A stretch of DNA of 64,000 nt, from assembly GCA_026413225.1 (NCBI GenBank), contig CM048572.1, positions 62,001 to 126,000 on the forward strand, in the 5' to 3' direction. Shown piece by piece: positions 1 to 8,259 of this stretch. This DNA comes from Otis tarda. Lineage: Eukaryota > Chordata > Aves > Otidiformes > Otididae. The stretch's first letter is position 1. Each line of letters begins with the position of its first letter. The notes under the pieces are model-generated. The model was not told where the DNA came from, did not search any database, and saw only the letters and a list, made by a program, of their open reading frames with translations. The position numbers and the translations under genes are program-made.

Positions 1-1691
1 TTGGCTGTGCACCTACAGCAGCACAGACATTGGGCCTCCGGGCTTTCCCTGACGAACAGGGCTTCCACGTTTACCACCAGCTGCACGTGGGCGCCCCCTG
101 AAAAAAAACCCAAAAAATCACGAACATCGGACCACTGCACAGACACCAAAATTGCCAGACACTCAAGCTCTTGCTACTCCTCAGCGGCCATTTTCAGTGC
201 ACCTACAGCAGCACAGACATTGGGGCTCCGGGCTTTCTCTGACGAACAGGGCTTCGACGTTTACCACCAGCTGCAACAGGGTGCCCACTGAAAAAGAAAC
301 TCGAAAAATCACGAACGTCGGACGATTGCTCCCACACCAAATGTGCCAGCCACTCAAGCTCTTGCTGCTCCTCAGCGGCCATTGGCAGCGCACCTACAGC
401 ACCACAGACATTGGGGCTCCGGGCTTTCCCTGACGAACAGGGCTTCGACGTTTGCCACCAGGTGCACGTGGGCGCCCCCTGAAAAAAAACCCCGAAAAAT
501 TACGAACTTCGGACGATTGCTCCCACACCAAAAGTGCCAGCCACTCAAGCTCTTGCTGCTCCTCAGCGGCCATTGGCAGCGCACCCACAGCAGCACAGAC
601 ATTGGGGCTCCGGGCTTTCCCTGACGAACAGGGCTTCGACGTTTGCCACCAGGTGCACGTGGGCGCCCCCTGAAAAAAAAAACCCCGAAAAATTACGAAC
701 TTCGGACGATTGTACCCACACCAAAAGTGCCAGCCACTCAAGCTCTTGCTGTCCCTCAGCGGCCATTAGCAGTGCATGTACAGCAGCACAGACATTGGGG
801 CTCCGGGCTTTCCCTGACGAACAGGGCTTTGACCTATACCACCAGGTGCACGTGGGTGCCCCCTGAAAAAGAAACCCTGAAAAATCACGAACGTCGGACG
901 ATTGCTCCCACACCAAAAGTGCCAGCCACTCAAGCTCTTGCTGCCCCTCAGCGGTCATTGGCAGTGCACCTACAGCACCACAGACACTGGGGCTCTGGGC
1001 TTTCCCTGACGAACAGGGCTTCGACGTATATCACCAGCTGCACTTGGGCGCTCACTAAAAAAAACCCCGATAAATCACGAACGTCGGACCATTGCTCCCA
1101 AATCAAAAGGGCCAGACACTCAAGCTCTTTTTGCTCCTCAGCGGTCATTGGCAGTGCACCTACAGCACCACAGACATTGGGGCTCCGGGCTTTCCCTGAC
1201 GAACTGGGCTTAGACGTTTACCACCAGCTGCACGTGGGCGCTCCCGGAAAAAAAACCCCCAAAAATCACAAACGTCAGACGATTGCTCCCACACCAAAAG
1301 TGCCAGCCACTCAAGCTCTTGCTGCTTCTCAGCGGCCATTGGCAGCGCACCTACAGCAGCACAGACATTGGGGCTCCGGGCTTTCCCTGATGAACAGGGC
1401 TTCGACGTTTACCACCGTCTACACGTGGGCGCCCAGTGAAAACAACCCCGAATAATCACGAACGTCGGACCATTGCTCCCACACCAAAAGTGCCAGCCAC
1501 TCAAGCTCTTGCTGCTCCTCAGCGGCCATTGGCAGCGCACCTACAGCACCACAGACATTGGGGCTCCGGGCTTTCCCTGATAAACAGGGCTTTGACGTTT
1601 GCCACCAGCTACACGTGGGCGCCCACTGAAAACACCCCGTAAAATCACGAACGTCGGACGATTGCTCCCACACCAAAAGTGCCAGCCACTC
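1..1691 (+). repeat. Satellite array, left block (about nine ~191-bp monomers)
   Basis: Tandem head-to-tail monomers with a period of 190-191 bp; the landmark GTGCCAGCCACTCAAG (or GTGCCAGACACTC) recurs every ~191 bp. A monomer has, in order: a leucine-codon-like CTCTTGCTGCTCC stretch, the dyad GCCATTGGC, the CCCTG-n5-CAGGG dyad, CAGCTG and often CACGTG hexamers, an A-tract of 5-10, a C/G tetramer, a second A-tract, and ACGAACGTCGGA. The block stops mid-monomer at the ERV insertion and resumes in the same phase on the other side. Monomers differ from each other by roughly 10-20% by eye, mostly substitutions and A-tract length. I see no gene here. Confidence 0.95.
1686..1691. repeat. Target site duplication, left copy (CCACTC)
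   Basis: The six bases before the 5' LTR are repeated exactly after the 3' LTR. Removing the provirus and one copy restores the satellite landmark GTGCCAGCCACTCAAG. A 6-bp duplication is typical of alpharetroviruses and of several betaretrovirus-like elements. Confidence 0.95.
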
Positions 1692-1756
1692 TGTGGAGTA
1701 ACGTTAGAAGGGATGCACGTACGCTGGAGGGGCGGTCCGTGGCGACTCACGCACTG

Positions 1757-1887
1757 GACGCGGATGAATCCTTGAGTGCAGTGGGCAGGTGCGTCCACGT
1801 ACGTGGTAGGCACGGATAAGTCCATGAGTGTAGGGGTAGGTGCGTGGCAGGCATGGATGGGTCCATGGGTGCAGGGGGGCGGGTGCG
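1757..1887 (+). promoter_or_regulatory. U3 tandem enhancer-like repeats, 5' LTR (three units)
   Basis: Three degenerate direct repeats start at about 1757, 1809 and 1850. Their shared core is GGAT, then TCC(A/T)TG, then a GTGCAG- or GTAGGGG-type G-rich run, and the longer units add GTCCACGTACGTGG. The palindrome CCACGTACGTGG is the most distinctive element. Repeated U3 blocks in retroviral LTRs commonly act as enhancers; that role is inferred here. Confidence 0.6.
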
Positions 1888-1912
1888 TTCGCGTGCGCAG
1901 CGGGTGTACGGG

Positions 1913-1919
1913 TATTTAA
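1913..1919 (+). promoter_or_regulatory. TATA-like box of 5' LTR
   Basis: TATTTAA, 17 bp upstream of the ATTAAA polyadenylation signal, at the expected end of U3. The 3' LTR has the same element at 10526-10532. A transcription start some 25-30 bp downstream would put ATTAAA at or near the start of R; the exact U3/R border is not visible. Confidence 0.6.
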
Positions 1920-1935
1920 CCCTTTTTTGCGCAGC

Positions 1936-1941
1936 ATTAAA
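1936..1941 (+). terminator. Polyadenylation signal variant ATTAAA in 5' LTR
   Basis: ATTAAA downstream of the TATA-like box; the counterpart in the 3' LTR is at 10548-10553, where it would serve to end the proviral transcript. ATTAAA is the commonest natural variant of AATAAA. Confidence 0.55.
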
Positions 1942-2042
1942 TTGAAGGCTTGGCTTGACGGTATCCGTGTGATGCCCTGCTTTCCCCGGAGCGGGGCTCC
2001 GGTGCGTGCGGGGTAGGTTAGCCGGCAAGAGAAGCCTGCAAG

Positions 2043-2058
2043 TGGTGACCCCGACGTG
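2043..2058 (+). other. Primer-binding site, tRNA-Trp type
   Basis: TGGTGACCCCGACGTG starts two bases after the 5' LTR. It matches the first 16 of 18 bases of the tRNA-Trp primer site used by avian sarcoma-leukosis viruses and some class II ERVs; the last two bases differ. This fixes the LTR boundary and the element's polarity. Confidence 0.9.
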
Positions 2059-2119
2059 TGACAGGTCCGGACGGTTTTGAGCTGGGGCTGCGCGGCGGTC
2101 GTGTCTGCCTGCTGTTAAG
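2059..2119 (+). other. Short 5' leader between primer site and gag
   Basis: Sixty-one bases, G/C- and T-rich. No upstream ATG precedes the gag start at 2120. Packaging and dimerisation signals are expected in or near this region in retroviruses, but none can be identified by eye. Confidence 0.4.
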
Positions 2120-3493
2120 ATGGCATCCATCTCTGATACAGTGAAGGTATTAAAGGCGTTGGGTAAAGATTTGCATTGTCCGGTGCATACGGCACCGTTG
2201 ACGGAGTTCATCCAATGGATGCAGAGAAAGGGCTTGATTAACAAGCCGGGAGAGATGATGGAAGCGGGGCGGTTACAGGCGGTGGGGATAGAGTTACAGA
2301 AAGAAGGGGAGGTCGGAGCGAGGGGTGTGGTGATGCGACTGCAGACCTTAGGTTCAGTAAAAAGATTGCTGACTAAGGCTCGGGAGGAGCGTGAATTGTG
2401 GCTTGCAACTTTAGCTGCAATCAAGGGAGAACAGTGGCCCCCGGAGGCACAGGGGGAGGGGGACAAAGGGGCTCGAGATGGCGTGGAGGGGAAGGGGGTG
2501 GCGCTTCCCGTGGTCTGCCCGGTTCGGCCAGCAGCCTTTAAGGATAGCAAAGGGATGGTAGAATTTGGATGCACTCCCCCGTGTATCATGCCTTTCCTTG
2601 CCGGAAGAGCCAGAATTGAAAAACAACCCCCCAAATGCGAGGATACAGAAATGCCCTCTGTCTCTACTTCTGCCCCATCAGCTCCACCGTTAGAAAATTT
2701 GCAGAAGGATGAGACCAATTTACCATCTCTCCCTAGCAATTCATGGACAGAAAAAGGAAGGGAGGGGGCCACTGAAGCGGGAGTAGTGCACGCTTTAATC
2801 CGAAGGTTCACGCGGTTGGCGTCGGACATAGAAAAAACATTACATGAAGTAGAGGGGTCGGCGCGGAAGGCTGAGGCAGCAGCTGAAAAGGGGATGACTC
2901 GTGGATTTACAGATTGGACACTGATTGCTAGAAATTGCATATTGGAGGGAGTTTCTCTAGGGCCACCAGACGGAGACGGGGGTATAATGGTGTGCCCAGT
3001 GACACAGGGGCAGGATGGACGGCAGTGGAGCCCGTTAGATTACAAGCTGCTTAGAGAGTGGCAGAAAGCAGTGAAGGAGGAAGGTATTAATGGGGTGGCG
3101 ACTCGAGCGATTTTAGATGTCATCTGGGCATCAAATCCGCTTCCCTTTGATTGTAGGCAGCTGGCTAGAGCGGTTTTTACAGCCCCCCAAATGGTGCTGT
3201 GGGAGGCTGCGTTAAAGGAGGAAGCAGATAGGATGGTTTTAGAAGCTTTAGATCCGAATCACCCCTTGCACGGGATTACTGTGGAGAGGATTATGGGTTC
3301 AGGTAACTTCACTGATCCGGCCGCACAGGCTAACATGCGAGGCAGAGACATCAACGCTGCTGTACGGGCAGCACGAGTGGCGTTTGCAAAAATGGGTAAG
3401 TATGAGGGCAAGAAGTGGTCGTACACTCAGGTGAAGCAGGGTGTAGCAGAGTTGTATACCTCTTTTCTTGGAAAGGCTGCAAAAAGCAATTGA
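2120..3493 (+). pseudogene. gag: ERV-A gag, matrix to capsid part (457 codons, then frameshifted)
   Basis: This is the N-terminal part of the Gag polyprotein, which builds the viral core. The ATG at 2120 is the first after the leader. Residue 2 is not glycine, so no myristoylation signal is seen, as in alpharetroviral Gag. Residues ~1-105 are a matrix-like, basic and helical segment. Residues ~105-220 are a low-complexity linker rich in Pro, Gly and Glu, with a PSAP late-budding motif at 186-189. Residues ~290-457 are capsid-like, including an RQWSPLDYKLLREW segment typical of the capsid N-domain. The major homology region begins at Q440 and is broken at about nucleotide 3467 by a one-base shift; its other half continues in the next frame (from 3468). 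The stop at 3493 is therefore secondary. The frame is otherwise fully open over 1.37 kb. Confidence 0.88.
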
Positions 3494-3983
3494 GAATTCT
3501 GATTTGCCAGAGGAGGTGAAACCTATACTGGCGAAAGAACTAGCTAAACAGAATGCAAACAAGGTAACTCAACAACTTTTGCTTCAGTTGCCCGGGAATG
3601 CAGGTGTGGCGCAGATGATTAAACGAGTCATGGAGGCAGAAGCGTTGCAGCAAGCAAAACCCCTCATCGCAGCAGTATCCGCTATGCAATCACCACCCGT
3701 GGGCCCCACCTGTTTTGGTTGTGGGGGTGTAGGACACTTTAAGCGACAGTGTCCCTCGGGGACCAATCAGGAGACAGAACCCACAAATGGCCAAAAAAGG
3801 AGATGTTTTCGATGTGGGCGGGGTGGGCATCTTGCCAAACAGTGTCTGCAGCCACGCCTGGCAGAGGGGCAGGGAAACGGGAGGCGCGGGTCTCTTACGG
3901 GGGCGGAGGGATACGCCAGGCAAAGAAACGCCCTCGCTAACCTTCCTAAACAGCGAGGGGCGGGCCCTGCCGTCGGGTCCCAC
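3468..3983 (+). pseudogene. gag: ERV-A gag, capsid end and nucleocapsid (two CCHC knuckles)
   Basis: Continuation of Gag after the frameshift at about 3467. The first residues complete the major homology region, followed by the helical capsid C-domain to about residue 75 of this segment. Two CX2CX4HX4C zinc knuckles follow: C82/C85/H90/C95 (from nucleotide 3711) and C113/C116/H121/C126 (3804-3845). These are the RNA-binding signature of retroviral nucleocapsid. A basic tail follows (GNGRRGS..., RQRNALANLPKQRG). In this copy the reading frame runs on into the protease with no stop. That would resemble the alpharetroviral arrangement, but it may instead result from a one-base change after a possible slip site at 3872. 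The gag end is therefore uncertain; +1 relative to this frame there is a stop at 3997-3999. Confidence 0.88.
3872..3878 (+). promoter_or_regulatory. Candidate -1 ribosomal slip heptamer GGGAAAC
   Basis: GGGAAAC lies about 27 bp after the second nucleocapsid knuckle, in the phase needed for -1 slippage (G GGA AAC in the gag frame). The same heptamer is a known gag-pro frameshift site in simian betaretroviruses. GC-rich sequence capable of pairing follows at about 3880-3945. Against it, protease is in the zero frame as written and the -1 frame stops at 3938-3940, so the site would only make sense if a base has been gained or lost just downstream. Confidence 0.4.
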
Positions 3984-4311
3984 TCAGGAGTACAACTAAC
4001 TTGTGCGGAAGGTTTGTGGATTACAGCCCCTACTTATGTACGCATTGACGAAAAAATACCACCTGGAATAATAGTAGGGGCAGGGGCACAGCAGTTGGGG
4101 GTGGAGGTGGTGCCAGAAATGAAGACACAAAACGGGGAAAACACAGTGTGTGTTACTCCGGTGTCCGAGATGCCTGTATATTTGCCCAAAGGGTCAACTT
4201 TTGTCAGTTTATTACTTGATCTTTCAACACGCCCGATAGTCGTGTGTGAGCTACGTCCACACAGGTACCCTTCCACGGAAGCAGACCAACAGCCACCAAA
4301 CTGCTTTGAAG
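3984..4311 (+). pseudogene. ERV-A pro leader segment, possible degenerate dUTPase-like domain
   Basis: About 100 codons between nucleocapsid and protease, open and in frame with both. The segment is rich in beta-strand-forming residues and includes PPGIIVGAGAQQLGVEVV and, near its end, LPKGSTFVSLLLD. In betaretroviruses this position holds a dUTPase, whose last strands contain a similar Pro-Lys-Gly then hydrophobic pattern. I do not see the conserved dUTPase catalytic aspartate motif, so it may be a degenerate dUTPase or an unrelated protease leader. Assignment by position, not by convincing homology. Confidence 0.35.
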
Positions 4312-4560
4312 CCATGTTAGACACTGGAGCAGACGTTACGGTAATTTCTCTGACAGATTGGCCAAAGGAGCTTCCTTTAGCCCCAGTGGCCACCCCGTTG
4401 AAAGGCGTTGGCGGCAGTCAGTCAGAGAGCATTACGGAGCCAATACCCAGCACGTCTCTCAGTAAAAGGAGAAAAAGGTGAGACAACTATACGACCGTAT
4501 GTATTGAATAATCTACCTGTTTCCGTTTTAGGTCGGGACGTTTTGCAATCTCTTAAAGTT
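4312..4560 (+). pseudogene. pro: ERV-A aspartic protease, frameshifted
   Basis: Retroviral protease that would process Gag and Pol as a homodimer. The active-site triad D-T-G is at 4320-4328 within the motif LDTGADVTVIS. The flap-like GVGG follows at about 4402-4413. The frame is then lost between about 4440 and 4465 and ends at a stop at 4479-4481, while the rest continues in the +1 frame with LNNLPVSVLGRD. Its G-R-D (4531-4539) is the conserved protease C-terminal motif. As written the protein is split in two. After GRD the frame stays open into reverse transcriptase with no stop between protease and polymerase. Confidence 0.85.
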
Positions 4561-5588
4561 CAGCTCAGCATAGAAAAGCCTTTTTTAGTGGAGGCCACTG
4601 ATCCAGAAAAACCCTACATTAGAATGACATGGTTAACCGACAACCCGGTATGGGTGGATCAGTGGCCGCTAACTGAAGAAAAATTGAATCAATTAAATTT
4701 GTTAGTAGATAGAGAAATAGCAGCAGGACATTTGATACACTCAATAAGCCCTTGGAATTGTCCAGTGTTTTTGATAAAAAAAGAAGTCTGGAACTTGGCG
4801 ATTTTTGCATGATTTGCGAGCAGTGAATGCAGTACTGGAAGACATGGGACCATTGCAGCCAGGTATGCCTTGGTCAGCCGTCCATGTTACCGGACAGCTG
4901 GCCGGTAGCGGTCATAGACATTAAAGACTGTTTTTTCTCCATACCATTGCACCCTGATGACAGTAAGCGATTTGCCATGACGATTCCAACAATCAACAAC
5001 GCGGCACCTGCAAGACGACTGCAGTGGACAGTGTTACCACAAGGGATGAAAAACTCTCCAACTTTATGTCAGTTGTATGTTTCTCGCGCCTTGCAAGAGT
5101 TTCGGCAGGCCCATAGAGACTGGGTGATTTATCATTATATGGACGACATTATTATATCTGGGCCAGAGGGGGTGGAACAGGCAGTTGAGCAGCTTACAGC
5201 TGCCCTGCAGAGTTGGGGTTTAACAGTTGCCCCAGAAAAAGTACAGTTGCAGACTCCTGTGCAGTATCTGGGAACCTTGGTAGAGCGAACAACGGTAAAG
5301 CCACAGAAACTGACCATAATGAAAGAGATACGTAACTTGCATGATTTGCAGGTATTGGTGGGCAATCTGCAATGGCTACGACAGTTTATTCCTATCACAC
5401 ATAAAGAACTAAGTCCCCTAATAACTGATTTAGCAGGTCCACCAGATCTGGCTGCACCTCGTAAATTAAATGAAATGCAATTGACACTGTTGCAGGACCT
5501 AGCTTCTCGGCTAAGCCAAAATTCCCTGGCCAGATATCAGCCAGGTGTCAAATTGGAGCTTCATATAGCTCTGCAAAAGGAGGGGTGA
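4561..5588 (+). pseudogene. pol: ERV-A reverse transcriptase (palm and thumb), frameshifted
   Basis: RNA- and DNA-dependent DNA polymerase domain. The start of RT is recognisable in the QWPL...EKL...LV and [12 protein letters not shown] segments (about 4660-4785). A frameshift lies at the A7 run 4776-4782; a short piece with HDLRAVN continues in another frame to about 4880, where a second shift occurs. The main palm then reads openly: motif [14 protein letters not shown] (about 4911-4950), PQGMKNSP (about 5037-5063), and the catalytic YMDD at 5136-5147. The thumb follows up to a stop at 5586-5588, with another frameshift just before it (about 5560-5584). All active-site motifs are intact; only the frame is broken. 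Confidence 0.92.
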
Positions 5589-6345
5589 ATGCAGTAGTAT
5601 TTCAGTGGAATGAGCAGCAACAATTTTGTCCGCTGCTGTGGCTTTACACCTCTATCAAGAAAAAGGCTGCACCCCAATACACAGAGTTGCTAGGCGATGC
5701 TATACGCCGAGGGCGGCTCCGCTGTTGGCAATTGTCAGGAAAAGATCCTCACATCCTGTCCACCTCATTATCTATTGCAACATTAGAAAATTTAATGATG
5801 ATGGATACCAACATTCAGGGGGCGCTAGCACACTTTTCTGGTGACATCCGTCCAGCCCGGCCATGCATGGCACTAAAGGCATTGGAGTCAGTCACAGTAC
5901 TGCCAGTGAGCCCAATTGTAATGACCCCAGTGCAGGGACCTACTGTATTCACAGATGCCTCCGGACGGACTCAGCAGGCGGCTATTGCGTGGTATGACCA
6001 AGGAACTTGGCACACACAAGTTTGGAAGGCAGAGGGCTCTATTCAGGGCTTGGAATTACAAGCAATAACGCATGCCATACACAGATGGATCAGTATCCCA
6101 ATAAATATTGTGACTGACAGTGAGTATTGCTACCGATTAGCTCTCCGCTGTACACTCAGTTTGCCCGGAACTACAGCCCCAGCACGACTGCTTCAAAATG
6201 CACTAGAACAACGTAGTGCACCTATTTTTTTTGCTCATGTTAATAGTCATACCACGTTACCAGGGGCTATTACAGAGGGTAATCGTCGGGCAGATGAGGC
6301 CGCGAGCACTCTGTTACAGATAGCAGCGGTGGGGGTTCCTGCTCT
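5589..6345 (+). pseudogene. pol: ERV-A RT connection and RNase H domain
   Basis: The open frame 5585-6577 carries the RT connection domain (residues ~1-118) and an RNase H domain that would remove the RNA strand of the replication hybrid. Catalytic residues are visible in order: D124 in FTDASG, E157 in GLELQA, D178 in VTDSEYCY and D237 in NRRADEA. All four metal-binding acidic residues are present with normal spacing. The domain has no internal stop. It joins integrase without a break in the same frame. Confidence 0.9.
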
Positions 6346-7159
6346 AAAACAAGCTCAGTTATCTCATCAGTTCTTTCATCAAGGGGCTCGAGCTCTGGCC
6401 AGGACTTTCAAAGTGTCCTTAGCGGACGCGCGAGCAATTATTGCTGCTTGCCCTAGCTGCAAATCTACCTCTTCCATAGCAATAGGTGTTAATCCGCGGG
6501 GCCTTCAAGCAAACCAGATCTGGCAGCAAGATATTACAGAATATCCCCCTTCGGACGGTTTAAATATCTTCATGTAAGTGTGGATACTTGCAGCGGTTGC
6601 ATCCATGCTACCGCAGAAATCAAAACTAATGCGCGTGCTGCTATCCGACATTGTTGTGCTGCGTTTGCTACATTGGGGATACCTCAACAGATAAAAACAG
6701 ATAATGGGTCTTGCTATAAAAGCAGCTTGTATAACAATTTCTTACAGAACTGGGGAGTGGAACACCGTACTGGCATCCCAGGCAATAGTGGTGGCCAAGC
6801 TATAGTGGAACGGGCACATCAAACAATCAAGCGTCAGCTTGATCGGGTTAGAGGGGGAGAGAGTGTCCCCTGGGGGGCATTATGAGTTCCTAACAAGAGC
6901 TCTGGTAGTAATCAATCAAATGACTGGAACAGAGATATCCCCAATTTCCCAGCATTTTTCGACTACATTGTCTTCCCGCTTAGCGGAAGCTCCAGTGTGC
7001 TTCCGTGACCCAGTCACTTTAGAATGGCACGGGCCAGTACCACTACTGCAAGTGGGCCGAGGTTATGCATGTGTGCAAACTGCGAGTGGTCCTCGATGGG
7101 TGCCTGCTAAATGGATTCGTCCAGCAGTAAAGGGTTCAGATGCATGTTTTGATGCCTGA
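6346..7159 (+). pseudogene. pol: ERV-A integrase, broken by two frameshifts
   Basis: DNA strand-transfer enzyme that inserts the viral DNA. The N-terminal zinc domain HX3HX23CX2C is formed by H261, H265, C289 and C292 of the frame 5585-6577. The first catalytic Asp is in WQQDITEY (codon at 6530-6532). A frameshift at about 6546-6556, beside a C/T run, ends that frame at 6577. The core continues at 6580-6885 with the second Asp in KTDNGS (6700) and Glu in GQAIVERAH (6808), exactly 35 residues apart as in D,D-35-E. A third frame begins at the G6 run 6872-6877 and carries the C-terminal DNA-binding domain (FRDPVTLEWHGP, GRGYACV, GPRWVPAKWIRP) to a stop at 7159. Complete in motifs but not translatable as one protein. 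Confidence 0.92.
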
Positions 7160-7242
7160 GTGAATCTTCCCTACATGATAATATCCTATTAAATATGTGT
7201 TAAGCTTCTTTTTCAAATCACTAACACAGGGACAGTAAACAA
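7160..7242 (+). other. Gap between ERV-A pol and env
   Basis: Eighty-three AT-rich bases between the integrase stop and the env-like ATG. A splice acceptor for env mRNA would be expected in or near here (or within pol); CTAACACAG/G at about 7221-7230 is a plausible acceptor, unproven. Confidence 0.3.
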
Positions 7243-7503
7243 ATGGATCCCTGCACGATGGCTACAACCAGCGCTCCAAGCTGCCTTGCGTCTGTCGGAT
7301 TGTTAACAACCTGTGTGGCAGCTCCATGGACATCAGTTACGGAAAGAACAAATGTGTGGGTAATTATGGTTAATGCCACAGGACAGGACATCATTTGTCT
7401 GTCTATATCATCTTCAAATAAGCCTTTCAGAACATGCTTGGTCAATCTGCCAGATCAGATAGCGGTAGGACGACAATTCTGTGTAAAACAACAGCAGCCG
7501 TGA
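7243..7503 (+). pseudogene. env: ERV-A env, N-terminal surface-subunit fragment
   Basis: An 86-codon open frame at the expected env position. It has an ATG start, a signal-peptide-like hydrophobic stretch (residues ~13-27, ending near a Cys-Val-Ala-Ala), then a short ectodomain-like segment with NVWVIMVNATG (one N-glycosylation site), ICLSI and PFRTCLV. The spacing of Trp, Asn-glycosite and Cys recalls the first part of class II avian ERV surface proteins. It ends at a stop at 7501-7503 after only about 60 mature residues, and only about 225 bp separate it from the transmembrane subunit, so most of SU has been deleted. Function is not expected. Confidence 0.55.
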
Positions 7504-7727
7504 GTGCTGAGTGCTAAATAACAAAAGATGGAACTTTTGGGATCCCTAAAGATGTACTTCTGTCTATTTTTTTTTAACTATTCAAGAGCTAATGTTTCTA
7601 GCGGGGTAATGATTGTAAATGCTTTAAGATCTATACATTGCAACGACACAGTATGACGTAATCATGCGAGCACATATCAAAATCCAGACAGCATAAAAGA
7701 CCTAAACGAAGCATACATAGCATTGAA
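7504..7727 (+). pseudogene. Decayed env interior (SU remnant)
   Basis: AT-rich sequence with short open pieces and possible glycosylation sites (NYSR, CNDT) but no long frame. Its position between SU and TM fragments makes it residual env; homology cannot be shown by eye. A T9 run at 7567-7575 lies here. Confidence 0.4.
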
Positions 7728-7942
7728 TCTGGTTGCCAAGATAATACAGAGTTTTGGAAACTAAGTAAAATTATTGCTGCTTCAATCTTTGCACTTGATG
7801 TGGCAAGTGCCTAGGCGTTAGCTATGTTAAATAAATTGGGCTTTTGGCTTGCTAAGTAAACACATGCAACTATATCAGTACTATTAACACTGTTAATTGA
7901 TATAGGTTGTATACGCTATACTATTTTACAAAACAGAGCCGC
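7728..7942 (+). pseudogene. env: ERV-A env transmembrane subunit, N-terminal half
   Basis: Reads in one frame from about 7728. There is a hydrophobic fusion-peptide-like segment (KIIAASIFALDVASA), then a heptad-repeat region (LNKLGFWLAK, then HATISVLLTLLIDIG), then ILQNRAA, the start of the conserved segment before the Cys loop. In-frame stops TAG at 7812-7814 and TAA at 7857-7859 destroy it. The sequence leaves the family pattern at 7942/7943, exactly where the LTR-like sequence of ERV-B begins, and the remaining half appears about 1.9 kb downstream (9839-10183). Confidence 0.75.
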
Positions 7943-7973
7943 TGTTAGCCTGCAGAGCACATATTTGACAGAT

Positions 7974-8063
7974 CTTGTTGCATGTGCTGGCCACACATGC
8001 AGCAACGTCTGGTCAGGCCTTGTTGTATGCGCTGGGCACGCATGCAGCAACACCTGGTCAGTA
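7974..8063 (+). repeat. Two tandem 45-bp hairpin repeats in ERV-B LTR
   Basis: Units at 7974-8018 and 8019-8063 differ at about seven sites. Each contains an imperfect palindrome: GTTGCATGTG...CACATGCAGCAAC in the first and a matching GTTGTATGCG...CGCATGCAGCAAC in the second, with a 2-base bulge. They lie 25-115 bp upstream of the TATAAA box, where enhancer elements would be. Confidence 0.7.
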
Positions 8064-8087
8064 CTCTTTCACTGAATCTGCGGAGGG

Positions 8088-8093
8088 TATAAA
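8088..8093 (+). promoter_or_regulatory. TATA box of ERV-B LTR
   Basis: TATAAA in GGGTATAAACAG, 146 bp into the LTR-like block, followed by GC-rich sequence. Confidence 0.55.
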
Positions 8094-8259
8094 CAGAGGT
8101 GTGGCTCGGAGTGGAGGAGAGAGGACGGACCCAGAGCACACTTTATTTACAACAGGGGACGCCCTGAAGGTGCTGCGCCTGCCTCCTTTCTCTGCTCTGA
8201 CCCGGCTGATAAACATCCTCCTGCTCGGCGGTGTCTTTGGCGTAGTCGGGTTGGTAACA

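Larger units (their letters stand above)
1692..2040 (+). repeat. ERV-A 5' LTR (349 bp)
   Basis: Begins TGTGGAG and ends GCCTGCA, the usual TG...CA boundaries. U3 contains about three imperfect direct repeats of 40-52 bp (about 1757-1887), each with GGATxxxTCCxTG and a G-rich tail. A TATTTAA box lies at 1913-1919 and an ATTAAA polyadenylation signal at 1936-1941. Just downstream, 1986-2002 forms a perfect 7-bp stem with a GGG loop. It matches the 3' LTR except for one missing 51-bp repeat unit, about three substitutions and two one-base run-length changes. Confidence 0.95.
7943..8259 (+). repeat. LTR-like block of ERV-B (317 bp)
   Basis: Begins TGTTAGCC and ends GGTAACA; the terminal TGTTA/TAACA form a 5-bp inverted repeat with TG...CA ends. 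It has a TATAAA box at 8088-8093 preceded by two 45-bp tandem units (7974-8063) that each fold into a hairpin. A GC-rich segment follows, like R/U5. The sequence differs wholly from the ERV-A LTR. It starts exactly where env is interrupted, which supports the boundary. Flanks (GCCGC before, GAATAG after) are not a target duplication, so it is not a simple solo LTR. Confidence 0.65.

Noticed and set aside
1747-2940. Long minus-strand open frame across the 5' LTR and gag
   Set aside because: It lies antisense to the LTR, primer site and gag, which are all supported by motifs; it has no recognisable domain.
4776-4785. A7G run as a programmed pro-pol frameshift site
   Set aside because: It lies well inside conserved reverse transcriptase sequence, after the start of RT, where no retrovirus uses programmed shifting; a random or assembly indel is more likely.
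7943-8259. Simple solo LTR of another ERV
   Set aside because: The flanks do not form a target duplication, and env does not resume after 8259 but only about 1.6 kb later, so more of ERV-B is present.
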